Origin: Chitinophagaceae bacterium PMP191F
GTDB lineage: Bacteria > Bacteroidota > Bacteroidia > Chitinophagales > Chitinophagaceae
Assembly: GCA_001302245.1 (NCBI GenBank)
Contig: LGYU01000016.1
Coordinates: 124,001 to 188,000 of the forward strand
DNA length: 64,000 nucleotides
Reading direction: 5' to 3'
In this document: positions 52,565-61,503 of the stretch, in pieces
How positions within the stretch are numbered: the first letter of the stretch is position 1
Layout of the letters: each line of letters opens with the position of its first letter
Made by a program: the position numbers and the translations under genes
Notes under the pieces: generated by a model
Database searches by the model: none
Seen by the model: only the letters and a program-made list of their open reading frames with translations
Told to the model about the DNA's origin: nothing

Positions 52565-53941
52565 TTATTCATTGATTGTTATGGTGTCATTTAATGCGGG
52601 TATTTCGCACGCCCATCCGTAAACCTCTTTCACTTTATCCCTGAGCGCCTTTGCAGATGTCGGCTCTCCATGTACGATAAATATCTTTTGAGGCTGTTGC
52701 TTCAGCTCTTGCAGCCACTCAATGAGTTCCTGCTGATCAGCATGGCCGGATAAGCCTTCGATGTTTTCTATGGCTGCGCGGACCGCGAAATATTTCCCAT
52801 ACAACTTAACTTCCTTTGCGCCCTCCAGTAAAGCGCGGCCCCGTGTTCCCTCTGCCTGGTAGCCCACCAGCAGTACCGTGGCATTCGCATCGCCCAGGTA
52901 CTTTGCAAAGTAGCTCAATACCCGTCCGCCGGTTGCCATACCACTTCCTGCGATCACAATTTTCGGCTGCTTGCTGTTTATCAGTGCAGTTGTTTCCTCC
53001 AGCGTTGTTATACGCCGGATCGTATCGCACATTTGCGAACATTCTTCGACAGACAGCTTATGCCAGGTGCCATTTTTGTGAAATACCTCCAGTACATTTT
53101 TCCCCATCGGGCTATCCATGTAAATCGGTATATCGGGCAATCTGCCTTTTTGTTTTAACTGCCAGAACAGGTACATCAGCAACTGTGTACGCTCAACCGC
53201 AAAACTTGGTATGACGATGGTGCCTTTTTTTAATGCAGCCCGAATGATAATGCGTTCTAAAATATCCATTGCCGGTTCCTTCGGGTGGAGCCGGTCACCA
53301 TAGGTCGATTCGATAAACAGGATATCCGCCTTCTCAGGTTTTTCCGGTGGGAAAAGCAGCGGATCTTGTTTGCGGCCGATATCCCCTGAAAACACAATCG
53401 TTTTCTCCCCGATCCGCAGCTCGATAAAGGTTGCTCCCAGGATATGTCCATTATACCTGAACCTGTAACTGATCTGCTCGCCAAACGGCACCCACTGGTT
53501 CAATGGCGCGGTCTGAAAAAGCGGAAGTGTACGGTCCACATCCTGCAGCCCGTAAAGCGGAACAGCGGGGCTATGCTTAGTGTATTTATGCTTATTAGCC
53601 CGCAAGGCATCCTCTTCCTGGATTTTTGCGCTGTCCTTTAAAATAATTTCCGCAATCTGGAGTGTAGGGGTCGTAGCGATGATCTTACCTGAAAAGCCTT
53701 CCTTTACAAGACGCGGGAGGAAACCGGTATGATCTAAATGCCCATGCGTCAGTAAAACGATATCAATGTCTTTAGCAGGAAAAGAGAGCGGTTGCCAGTT
53801 AAGCAGCCGGAGTTCCTTTAGTCCCTGGAACATGCCGCAATCCACCAGGATGTTTTTGCCATAAGCGGAAACAAGGTGCCTGGAGCCGGTTACTGTTTGC
53901 GCAGCACCTAAAAATTGTATTTTTAAACCTGATTTTTCCAT
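52565..53941 (-). CDS. Metallo-beta-lactamase/beta-CASP RNA nuclease
   Basis: A 458-aa protein from the ATG at 53941 (a TTG 33 nt upstream is unlikely). Metal site THGHLDH at 65-71 and GDIGRKQ near 195, beta-CASP motifs MDSPMGKNVLEVF near 270, GSGMATGGRV near 330, LSGHADQ near 400, and a C-terminal VHGEPTSA. This is the bacterial beta-CASP RNA exo/endonuclease family (RNA-metabolising MBL with RNA specificity domain). It would process RNA in the cytoplasm. It starts 10 nt after the ATP-cone-nuclease stop and joins the phosphorylase gene directly. Confidence 0.9.
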   Translation of the reverse strand: MEKSGLKIQFLGAAQTVTGSRHLVSAYGKNILVDCGMFQGLKELRLLNWQPLSFPAKDIDIVLLTHGHLDHTGFLPRLVKEGFSGKIIATTPTLQIAEIILKDSAKIQEEDALRANKHKYTKHSPAVPLYGLQDVDRTLPLFQTAPLNQWVPFGEQISYRFRYNGHILGATFIELRIGEKTIVFSGDIGRKQDPLLFPPEKPEKADILFIESTYGDRLHPKEPAMDILERIIIRAALKKGTIVIPSFAVERTQLLMYLFWQLKQKGRLPDIPIYMDSPMGKNVLEVFHKNGTWHKLSVEECSQMCDTIRRITTLEETTALINSKQPKIVIAGSGMATGGRVLSYFAKYLGDANATVLLVGYQAEGTRGRALLEGAKEVKLYGKYFAVRAAIENIEGLSGHADQQELIEWLQELKQQPQKIFIVHGEPTSAKALRDKVKEVYGWACEIPALNDTITINE

Positions 53942-53951
53942 ATCTGTTGTA

Positions 53952-54821
53952 TTAGTATCTATATGATTTTTCAAGCGCTTGACACAGTGCAGCGCATTCT
54001 TCCAACACCTTCTGCAACCTGGGTGGTCTTACGCCGATGCTTTCCAAAATACCCTCACCATGATGCAGGGCCTTGCATAAAACAATCTTCCTGTTGAGCA
54101 GCGCTTGCTTTTCCTTTCCGGTGAGCGTGGTAAGACTTGTTACGGGATGGAGACCAGACAGGTTGATCCAGTCTTTTATGCCATTATTTTTAGGATAATC
54201 CCAACTGACCAGGTTCATATTCATACACCTGCCATACTGTGCGGCATCGTCTGAGAAACGGGTGTTGGTAACCACCCAACCCTGATGGATCTTCTTGTCA
54301 TGCCCGTCGATCTGTTTCCATTGGCGCTCCACATCCAGGAACCGGGATTGTATGTACAGGGGAATCTTGACATCGCATATATAACCCTGTTGATTATGAA
54401 ACTTGCACTCGATCATAAAGTGCTGGTCGTCCTTTTCAGCTATAATATCTATTTCGTGCTTTACACAATGCCCCTGTATGGTTACGCCAACTTCAGTTTT
54501 ATACCCTTTGTATGTCAGTAATTCTGCTACGAACTGCTCAAAGGGGAAACCCGAAGGGCCTAATTCCATCAGGGCACGCTTCAGTTTATACCTTGCAGCC
54601 ATTGGACGCGACCTGTCTTTCAATAACCGGAAAGATTTCCTGTAGATTTCCTTAGTAGACATATTATCTACCAGTCTGTTCACAATTTCATTGGCAATAT
54701 CCTCAGCCTGCTGGCTGCTGGCTCCTGAGCGGAGCAGCGACTGTTTCAATTTGTTCTTATTGAAGGGCACCCTGATACCCGATGCCTTTGTAACATTTAT
54801 ATTTCTGTTGTTATCCCGCAT
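53952..54821 (-). CDS. ATP-cone domain fused to Mrr-type restriction nuclease
   Basis: A 289-aa protein. Residues about 8-92 form an ATP-cone (VTKASGIRVPFNKNKLKQSL ... AARYKLKRALMELG), the nucleotide-sensing domain of ribonucleotide reductase and NrdR. It runs directly into an Mrr-like PD-(D/E)XK nuclease: E95 in FPFEQF, D125 in KHEIDII, E138 and K140 in IECKFH. So a nuclease whose activity may depend on ATP/dATP. The tail (about 235-289) is Leu/Lys-rich. It is 61 nt after the P2-type ATPase gene and 10 nt before the RNase. The combination is not one I know as a characterised enzyme. Confidence 0.88.
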   Translation of the reverse strand: MRDNNRNINVTKASGIRVPFNKNKLKQSLLRSGASSQQAEDIANEIVNRLVDNMSTKEIYRKSFRLLKDRSRPMAARYKLKRALMELGPSGFPFEQFVAELLTYKGYKTEVGVTIQGHCVKHEIDIIAEKDDQHFMIECKFHNQQGYICDVKIPLYIQSRFLDVERQWKQIDGHDKKIHQGWVVTNTRFSDDAAQYGRCMNMNLVSWDYPKNNGIKDWINLSGLHPVTSLTTLTGKEKQALLNRKIVLCKALHHGEGILESIGVRPPRLQKVLEECAALCQALEKSYRY

Positions 54822-54882
54822 GTGCTATTGAGTTTTTGCTGTTGTCTTTAAGTTTGCTTACAACTTGTTATCCGTTTACAGC

Positions 54883-57582
54883 TCATATAATCCAGCGGCT
54901 TCTTTTTAAAGCCTGGTTGATAATGAGTGAAAGAAAGGAGAACACAATGACGATTGACCAATCCTGCCATCCGTAAATTGAAACTTCAAGGACTTTTCTC
55001 AACGGAACAACGAAGTAAGAGAGCAACGCTATAACTGTACATCCCAGCACTGCATACCATACATACCTGTTGCGGAACACTTCTGATTTATAAAATGCAA
55101 CGCCCTTTTCAAATGACATATTAAAGACGTGTAGTATCTGCGAAAAAATAAGGGTATAGAAAAGCATATTGTTACACAGCTCACCGTTCCATCCTTCCTG
55201 CTTATGCAGCCACTCGTGACTGGTAAGTACCGCACCGATGGTGGTAATGGAGATCACTGTAGAATAGGCAAAAATGGCGGTCCATCTTTTTTTATCAATG
55301 ATCAGTGTACCGGCCGAATAAGGTTTTCGCTGCATGATATGCGCAGGCGCTTCGGTGACACCCAGGGCAAGCGCTGGCAATACATCTGTTACAAGATTGA
55401 TGAAAAGTATCTGGAGCGGAAAAAGCTGAAAATGCAAATTCAGAATGGATGCAGTGGCAATGATCAGCAGTTCGCTGAGATTACAGGACAGCAGGTAGAT
55501 CACAAATTTCCTGATATTATCGAAAATTACCCGCCCTTGTTTGATGGCCAGGACGATGGATGAGAAGGCATCATCTTTCAGGACCATATCTGCTACTTCC
55601 TGCGCTACCTGCGTACCCCTTTGTCCCATTGCAATACCGATATCTGCTTTCTTCAGGGCCGGAGCGTCATTCACGCCGTCGCCGGTCATCCCTACTACCA
55701 TTTTATTTGCCTGGAACAGGGTCACCAGGTCCAGCTTGTGTTCCGGAGATACACGCGCAAATACAGGGGATTGCAGCCACTTTTGCTTGTCCTCCGGCGT
55801 CAGTTGATCGTAGGGCTTCATGCTGTTTCCGTGAACTACCTCATCGCTTTCTTCTGCCAGCCCTAATTGCATGGCAATGTTTTTAGCGGTGGCCGGGTGG
55901 TCTCCGGTGATCATCACCACTTTTATGCCTGCGGATCTGCATTCCTGAATGGCCGCACGTACCTCTGGGCGGGGCGGATCTAAAAAGCCGACCACGCCTA
56001 CCAATGTAAGATGATGCAAGAAATCTTCTTCTTCCGCATCAGCGCTTCTAAAAGCAAAAGCCAGCATTCTTAACCCGGATTGCGCATGCTTTTCGGCATT
56101 GGATAGCCATGTTGTTTTTCTTTCTTCAGTCAGTGCAACAACATCACTTCCTTCCAGTACGGATGAACAGCAGGATAATAGTTCTTCCACTGCTCCTTTT
56201 GCGGCTACATAATAGTCACTGTCTTTGTGGTGAAGGGTAGCCATGACCTTCGTATCGGAAGAAAAAGGCACTTCATTTATTTTTGAAAAAGTTCGCTGGT
56301 ATTCATCCGGTTTAACGGGTGAACAATAGACCATTTTGAGTAGTCCCACTTCCAGCGGGTCACCCGATTCTTTGGCCGAGGTAGCATCATACTGATAGGT
56401 TGCGGTGTTACACAGGGCGGCAATCCGGTGCAAATGCGCATAAGCCGGATAATGGGGCAACTGATCATTATCCTTAAAGCGTATCACACAGCCTGCAACG
56501 TCCACTTCTATGCGGGAGCTGCCATCCTTAAATTCAATGTAGGCCGCTTCAATTTTGTTCTGTGTAAGTGTCCCGGTTTTATCGGTGCAGATCACGTTGG
56601 TACCACCCAGGGTTTCCACCGATGACAACTTCTTTACGATGACCTGGTGCCTGGCCATCCGTAACATGCCGAATGCCAGCGCTAACGTAGAAACGATGGG
56701 CAGCCCTTCAGGAATTGCGGCAACGGCAAGGGCAATGGAAGTTTCCAGCATCTGTACAAAATCCTTCCCGTTTAATATCCCGGCAGTAAATATGGCAACC
56801 AAAAGCCCCACGGTGATCCATAGCAGGTTCTTACTGAGCTTCTGTATTTTCTTTTCAAGCGGTGTAGCCGATTGCTGCGCCTGTTGCACCATGCGGGCAA
56901 CGGTTCCCAACTCGGTGGCCATGCCGGTGCGCACCACAACGGCAAAACCATTTCCTTTTGTTACAAAAGTGCCTTTGTACAACATATTGTCCCGTTCGGC
57001 CAGGGGAACTGTTTCCAGCAATTGGCCGGTCTGTTTTTCCACCGGCAAGGACTCGCCGGTAAGTGCGGATTCATCCGATTGTAACTGAGCCGAACTGATC
57101 AGCCTGGCATCTGCTGTAACCATGTCTCCGCCTTCCACAAATAGAATATCACCCGGTACCAGCTCCTCGGAAGATATTGCACCAAGCGTCCCATCACGCA
57201 GCACGCGGGCCGGTACGGTGGTTAGTTTTTTCAAGGCTTCCATTGATCGTTCCGCCTGAAACTCCATCAAAAATCCGATGACGGCATTGATCACAATCAC
57301 GGCGATGATGGCAATACCATCGAGCCATTCCTGGAAGAAAAACGACAGCCCTGCAGCAATGGCCAATAACAGCACAAACGGGCTGATAAACTGGTTGACC
57401 AGGATCATGAGCGGGCTTACTTTTTTCCCCGATTCAATCCTGTTGTACCCCGCAATGGAAAGCCTGCGTTCGGCTTCCGCCGCAGTAAGCCCGGCTTCCT
57501 GCGTGGTATCCAGTTCATTCAGGATGGTTGAGCGGTCAACTGACCAGGGTTTGCTCACCTTATCAAATTCTTGTAGTAACAT
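54883..57582 (-). CDS. P2-type cation-transporting ATPase (PMCA/SERCA-like)
   Basis: An 899-aa inner-membrane pump with the P2A pattern: an N-terminal cytoplasmic stretch, TGESLPVEK near 178, catalytic Asp in DKTGTLTQN near 337, MTGDGVNDAPALKKADIG near 610, and ten membrane segments. PEGLP in helix 4 (AAIPEGLPIVSTL, near 295) is the P2A calcium-site motif. It is not a metal P1B pump: there is no CPC or metal-binding N-terminus. Expected cargo is Ca2+ or a similar cation, out of the cytoplasm. It begins the block that runs to the PRPP-synthetase-like gene. Confidence 0.9.
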   Translation of the reverse strand: MLLQEFDKVSKPWSVDRSTILNELDTTQEAGLTAAEAERRLSIAGYNRIESGKKVSPLMILVNQFISPFVLLLAIAAGLSFFFQEWLDGIAIIAVIVINAVIGFLMEFQAERSMEALKKLTTVPARVLRDGTLGAISSEELVPGDILFVEGGDMVTADARLISSAQLQSDESALTGESLPVEKQTGQLLETVPLAERDNMLYKGTFVTKGNGFAVVVRTGMATELGTVARMVQQAQQSATPLEKKIQKLSKNLLWITVGLLVAIFTAGILNGKDFVQMLETSIALAVAAIPEGLPIVSTLALAFGMLRMARHQVIVKKLSSVETLGGTNVICTDKTGTLTQNKIEAAYIEFKDGSSRIEVDVAGCVIRFKDNDQLPHYPAYAHLHRIAALCNTATYQYDATSAKESGDPLEVGLLKMVYCSPVKPDEYQRTFSKINEVPFSSDTKVMATLHHKDSDYYVAAKGAVEELLSCCSSVLEGSDVVALTEERKTTWLSNAEKHAQSGLRMLAFAFRSADAEEEDFLHHLTLVGVVGFLDPPRPEVRAAIQECRSAGIKVVMITGDHPATAKNIAMQLGLAEESDEVVHGNSMKPYDQLTPEDKQKWLQSPVFARVSPEHKLDLVTLFQANKMVVGMTGDGVNDAPALKKADIGIAMGQRGTQVAQEVADMVLKDDAFSSIVLAIKQGRVIFDNIRKFVIYLLSCNLSELLIIATASILNLHFQLFPLQILFINLVTDVLPALALGVTEAPAHIMQRKPYSAGTLIIDKKRWTAIFAYSTVISITTIGAVLTSHEWLHKQEGWNGELCNNMLFYTLIFSQILHVFNMSFEKGVAFYKSEVFRNRYVWYAVLGCTVIALLSYFVVPLRKVLEVSIYGWQDWSIVIVFSFLSLIINQALKRSRWII

Positions 57583-57737
57583 ATCTTATTTATTAAGTCA
57601 AAGCAGTATTACTGACGTGCTCGGTTTTAGTGACTGTTTACAAATTATCCGCACCTGTCTGTCTCCGTTTTCTTTGGCAATGAAGTCCAGGGCTGGCGCA
57701 ATACTTTCCTTCTGTTGTTGGCGATTTGGAGACGCTT

Positions 57738-58868
57738 TTACATCTTCATTCCCTCCATGCCGGTGCCCTTCTTCAGCACCAATGCGCTGTTTAACAGGTA
57801 AGCGCCACTGGTTACCACCAGTTCGCCCTCCTTGAGGCCACCGGTCACCTCCACTTCCTTTTTATTCTGAATGCCTAATTGAATGACCCGGTTTTCATAC
57901 ATCCCATCGCCTTTTTTCACCCATGCCGTTACCATGTTGCCGACCAGGATGGAAGACTTGGGAATGACCATCGTATATTTTTGATTCCGTTTAATATTGA
58001 CGTATGCCATCATACCCGGCTTTAGCGAAGCGCTTTTGTTACCGATCAGAAATCTTACAAGGCTGATCTTTTGATCTGGTTCCACGGAAGGATTATCGAA
58101 CACCGGTGTAACGGAAAATACCTGGTTGGGATAGGCATCAAAATCCGCAGTAATGATGGGCTGTTCCGTTAACCACCTGAGTTCACCGGTGTACATCTGG
58201 GCTTCAATCCATAATTGTGACAGGTCTGCCAACCGGAAAAGCGGGGTTCCGATCTCCACATACTGACCCTCGCTTACAGAAAGGTCAACCAGCGTGCCCC
58301 CGATAGGGCTATGGATGGTAATCAAAGGGGAGGCTTCGCCGCTTTGTTCGATCTGTGTGATTTGCTCCCTCGATAATCCCCACAACAGTAATTTTTTTCT
58401 CGCCGCTTCCACCAGTTGCGCCATTACCTGCTTCATATCGGCGAGTTGCACCTCCTGCCGCAGTACATTGAGCAGTTCATTTTCATCAGACAATAACTCT
58501 TCACTATAGATGGCATATAAGGGCATGCCCTTGCTGATGTTTTCCTGCGGATTGCGGACAAATAATTTTTCGAGCCTTCCCCTGATGCGTGATGTGATAA
58601 CACTTACGTTACGTTCGTCAATGCTGGTAGTGCCTACCAGCGTGGTATATTCCGAAATAGCCTGCCTCTTCACCGTGTCCACCGTAATATTGGCATACTG
58701 TTCGTCCCTTTTTGAAAGCGTCACCATCTCCATTTTTTCGGGTGCCGGTGCGTCCGCGCCATGTTGGCTATGTTCCGGCTTTTGTGCATCCCCATCCTTT
58801 CCGGTGCATGAAGCAATGGAAACAATGAGCGGTAGCGCAGTAATGATCATCCATATTTTCTTGTTCAT
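57738..58868 (-). CDS. cusB: CusB-type periplasmic adaptor, second of pair (module 2)
   Basis: A 376-aa lipoprotein from the ATG at 58868 (MNKKIWMIITALPLIVSIASC), chosen because it gives a proper lipobox; a longer frame to 58922 would overlap the preceding gene. It has no zinc-ribbon-like heavy-metal unit, in contrast to module 1, but a short His/Pro-rich N-terminus (EHSQHGADAPAP). The adaptor core follows with a helical hairpin (about 120-165) and barrel domain, and the C-terminus ends KKGTGMEGMKM. It lies 10 nt after the first adaptor. Confidence 0.86.
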   Translation of the reverse strand: MNKKIWMIITALPLIVSIASCTGKDGDAQKPEHSQHGADAPAPEKMEMVTLSKRDEQYANITVDTVKRQAISEYTTLVGTTSIDERNVSVITSRIRGRLEKLFVRNPQENISKGMPLYAIYSEELLSDENELLNVLRQEVQLADMKQVMAQLVEAARKKLLLWGLSREQITQIEQSGEASPLITIHSPIGGTLVDLSVSEGQYVEIGTPLFRLADLSQLWIEAQMYTGELRWLTEQPIITADFDAYPNQVFSVTPVFDNPSVEPDQKISLVRFLIGNKSASLKPGMMAYVNIKRNQKYTMVIPKSSILVGNMVTAWVKKGDGMYENRVIQLGIQNKKEVEVTGGLKEGELVVTSGAYLLNSALVLKKGTGMEGMKM

Positions 58869-58878
58869 ACCTACAGCA

Positions 58879-60231
58879 TTAATATTTGATAATTGTCTCC
58901 CCGTCTGCGAGGTAAGCAGCATCCCTGGCTATCCATTCTCCTTTTTGCAGTCCTTGCAGTATTTCGACGCGTTCGTTGTCCCGGTGACCGATCCGTACCA
59001 CCCTTGACTGGAAGATGTTGCTTCCGTCCTTTGTGACACCGGCCCGCACCCACACAATGGCTACCTTTCCAAGATAAAAGACACTGCCTGCCGGAACCGT
59101 AAGGGAACTGGCAGTTACGGATGCCGTGGCTGTGATCAGGGAATTTTGTTTAAGTATCCCCGAGGTATTGGGTAAATACACCCTTGCCTGGCTGAATTTT
59201 TGCCCGCCCTGATACACCAGCTCCAGGAATTGAACAGGAGTTGTAAAGCTCTTTTCCGGCATCAGTTCGCTGGTAATGGACAGCGGTTGGCCTTTGCGGA
59301 TATATTTTTCATTCTCTTTGGTAAATGCCACTATGCCCCATGCTTCCCTGAAATCATTGATCCAAAAAAGGGTCTGGTCTTTACTCACATACATCCCTTC
59401 ACGAATGCTGTTATCGCTTAACCGGGTAGCCGGACTTACCGCCGATGAACCAGTACTGCCTGCCATTCCACCTCCCATTCCTGCGTCATTACCTGCGCCC
59501 CCGGCCATAGCTGACGGTGCGGATGGATCAAAAAGCACAAATCCTTCAAAAGGGCTGTAAATGGCTATGGTATAAGGCGCTTCCCCTGATTTTTCAATCT
59601 GTTTTACCTGGCTGGAGGTAAGCCCGAGCAATAAGAGCTTTTGCCTGGCCCTGCCCGCGAGAATACTGTCGCCGGAAGACTTTTGCAGGTAAAGCAATTC
59701 TTCGATATAAGTGCTTATGTCGGGGCTGTAGAGTTCCAGTATCTTTTCGCCTTTGCGCACATACTGGTAATTGTATTTTACATACAGCCTTTCAATCCTG
59801 CCGCCAACGCGAACGGGTACTTTCCGGTTGCGCCTGTAGTCAAAGTCAATATACCCGTTACCGTGAACCGTAAAACTCGCCGGTTGGTCAAGCGGTTCTA
59901 TTGCCTGTTGGGTAGAGATTACGGTTCGGTTGGTCGGCAGGGTATTCCAGTACGTTTCATCCGCTATCGTATCAGTGGACGCCTGTTCACCGGGCATATC
60001 CATACCGGCCATACTGCCATGCGCAGCATGGGCGTTGCTGCTATCCTTTACCCCGCTCATTTTCATGCCGCTGCTGTCCTTCATAGTGGCATGATCTGCG
60101 CCGCCGGAATGGGCACCGTGATCTGCGCTGCGATTGTTGCAGGCAAGCAACACAAAAGCAAACCCGATGCATATAAAATATACCCGGCTTTTGTGCCCGC
60201 TGAAGCTGGTATGTTGATTATGATTACACAT
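58879..60231 (-). CDS. cusB: CusB-type periplasmic adaptor, first of pair (module 2)
   Basis: A 450-aa lipoprotein (lipobox VLLAC near residue 31). Residues about 35-85 are very rich in His and Met (HGAHSGGADHATM, GMKMSGVK, HAAHGSMAGMDMPG) and seem to replace the zinc-ribbon-like metal unit of module 1. The adaptor core has 'GRIERLYVKYNYQYVRKGEKI', nearly the same as in module 1, a helical hairpin (about 175-210), and a Gly/Met loop (about 240-262). It follows TolC by 1 nt. Met/His-rich ends of this kind pick up Cu(I). Confidence 0.88.
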   Translation of the reverse strand: MCNHNQHTSFSGHKSRVYFICIGFAFVLLACNNRSADHGAHSGGADHATMKDSSGMKMSGVKDSSNAHAAHGSMAGMDMPGEQASTDTIADETYWNTLPTNRTVISTQQAIEPLDQPASFTVHGNGYIDFDYRRNRKVPVRVGGRIERLYVKYNYQYVRKGEKILELYSPDISTYIEELLYLQKSSGDSILAGRARQKLLLLGLTSSQVKQIEKSGEAPYTIAIYSPFEGFVLFDPSAPSAMAGGAGNDAGMGGGMAGSTGSSAVSPATRLSDNSIREGMYVSKDQTLFWINDFREAWGIVAFTKENEKYIRKGQPLSITSELMPEKSFTTPVQFLELVYQGGQKFSQARVYLPNTSGILKQNSLITATASVTASSLTVPAGSVFYLGKVAIVWVRAGVTKDGSNIFQSRVVRIGHRDNERVEILQGLQKGEWIARDAAYLADGETIIKY

Positions 60232-60232
60232 G

Positions 60233-61492
60233 CTATTTTATTTCCCGTTGATATTCGTATTCAGATTGTATCGTAAACACCTGTCCCAATTTATCGGTAC
60301 GTTCAAGTTCCTTCATGAGCAGCATGTTCCATGCATCCAGCAGTACAAAGAAGTTACCTGTGTTCTGGCGATAGGCCAATAGGTTACTTTCCAGGTTCTT
60401 TTTGTAGGAAGGCACTACATTTTTATCATAGTTATCCAACTGCCTGGTCTCATAGAGCAGCATGGTGATCTTTTCCCTTACCATTTGTGTGGCCATGAGC
60501 TGCATGGTTGATTTTTCTTTCCGCATGGCATCAATCTCAAACTCCATAGACCGTACATCGGATTTGTACATCTTCGATGACCAGGGCACAATGGGAATGG
60601 TCATCATTCCCATGATGGAGAACTGGTTGGGCATGCCGAACATCTGCCCGTGTGATATTTGCACACCGAAGTCGGGCCGGGAGCCGGTAGCGGCCCATTT
60701 CTGGTTGAATTTCATAGAACGGATGCGGCTCTCCATAGAAAGAATGTCGTTTCTCAAAAGTGCTGAGGTATCGTTGACCATCAGGTAATCTGCCCGGTAG
60801 TCAACAGGCAGCAAGAGCGTGTCAATGGCAAACGGGGCATTCACGTCACGGCTCATCAGGGTATTAAGGCCGATGTTGCTTTCCGCGATCTGCGCCAGGC
60901 TCATCGTTTCCATGTTTTCCAGTTCGCTCAGCGCGGCTTCCCCCTTGAATATTGCCGGCAGGTCAGACTGGTTATAGGTGTATTTATCCTTTGCTGTTTG
61001 GATCAGTATTTTGAGCAGGTCGCGGTATTGTTGAATGGTCTTTAGTTTGTTTTCGGCAATAAACCGCCGGTAGTAATAAAGCCTTGCGGTAAAATGCAGG
61101 GTGTTTCGCTGCCACTCAGCATCATTGCGCTGAACATTTTCCAGGGAACCGAGGTAATCTTTTTTTGCATTTAATTTGGCAGCATTAGGGATCATCTGTT
61201 GCACGGACACCATCATACCCGCCTGGTTATCGGGCATCATTTCCTTTATCAGGGACAGCCGGTAAGGGAACCGGTCAAAGGCCAGTGACACGGTGGGCGG
61301 CATCCATGCTTTTGCACCGTCAACCAGCGAACGAATGGAAGCTATTTTAGCGTCGTAATACTGAAGCTGGGGATAGGATTTGTCTATAGCGGTAAAAACT
61401 TCCTGCATGCTCAGCTTCACGCTGTCTTGTGCCGCAACATTTACAGAAGCGATCAGCAGCAGGAAGATTGTATATAGCTTATTACTTTTCAT
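60233..61492 (-). CDS. cusC: TolC-family outer-membrane channel (module 2)
   Basis: A 419-aa exported protein (signal ends near NVAAQ, residue 22) with the TolC fold, closely parallel to the module 1 copy: 'SFMTPYPFQKIME' there corresponds to 'LAFDRFPYRLSLIKEMMP' here, and both have Met-rich pieces (FGMPNQFSIMGMMTIPIVPW near 285-305). It starts 11 nt after the RND C-half and ends 1 nt before the adaptor. No lipobox. Length fits CusC/CzcC. Confidence 0.87.
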   Translation of the reverse strand: MKSNKLYTIFLLLIASVNVAAQDSVKLSMQEVFTAIDKSYPQLQYYDAKIASIRSLVDGAKAWMPPTVSLAFDRFPYRLSLIKEMMPDNQAGMMVSVQQMIPNAAKLNAKKDYLGSLENVQRNDAEWQRNTLHFTARLYYYRRFIAENKLKTIQQYRDLLKILIQTAKDKYTYNQSDLPAIFKGEAALSELENMETMSLAQIAESNIGLNTLMSRDVNAPFAIDTLLLPVDYRADYLMVNDTSALLRNDILSMESRIRSMKFNQKWAATGSRPDFGVQISHGQMFGMPNQFSIMGMMTIPIVPWSSKMYKSDVRSMEFEIDAMRKEKSTMQLMATQMVREKITMLLYETRQLDNYDKNVVPSYKKNLESNLLAYRQNTGNFFVLLDAWNMLLMKELERTDKLGQVFTIQSEYEYQREIK

Positions 61493-61503
61493 GAATCCGG
61501 GTT

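Noticed and set aside
57583-57737. Open frame between the module 2 adaptor and the P2-type ATPase
   Set aside because: About 45 codons without start and without a recognisable family; more likely spacer than a gene remnant.
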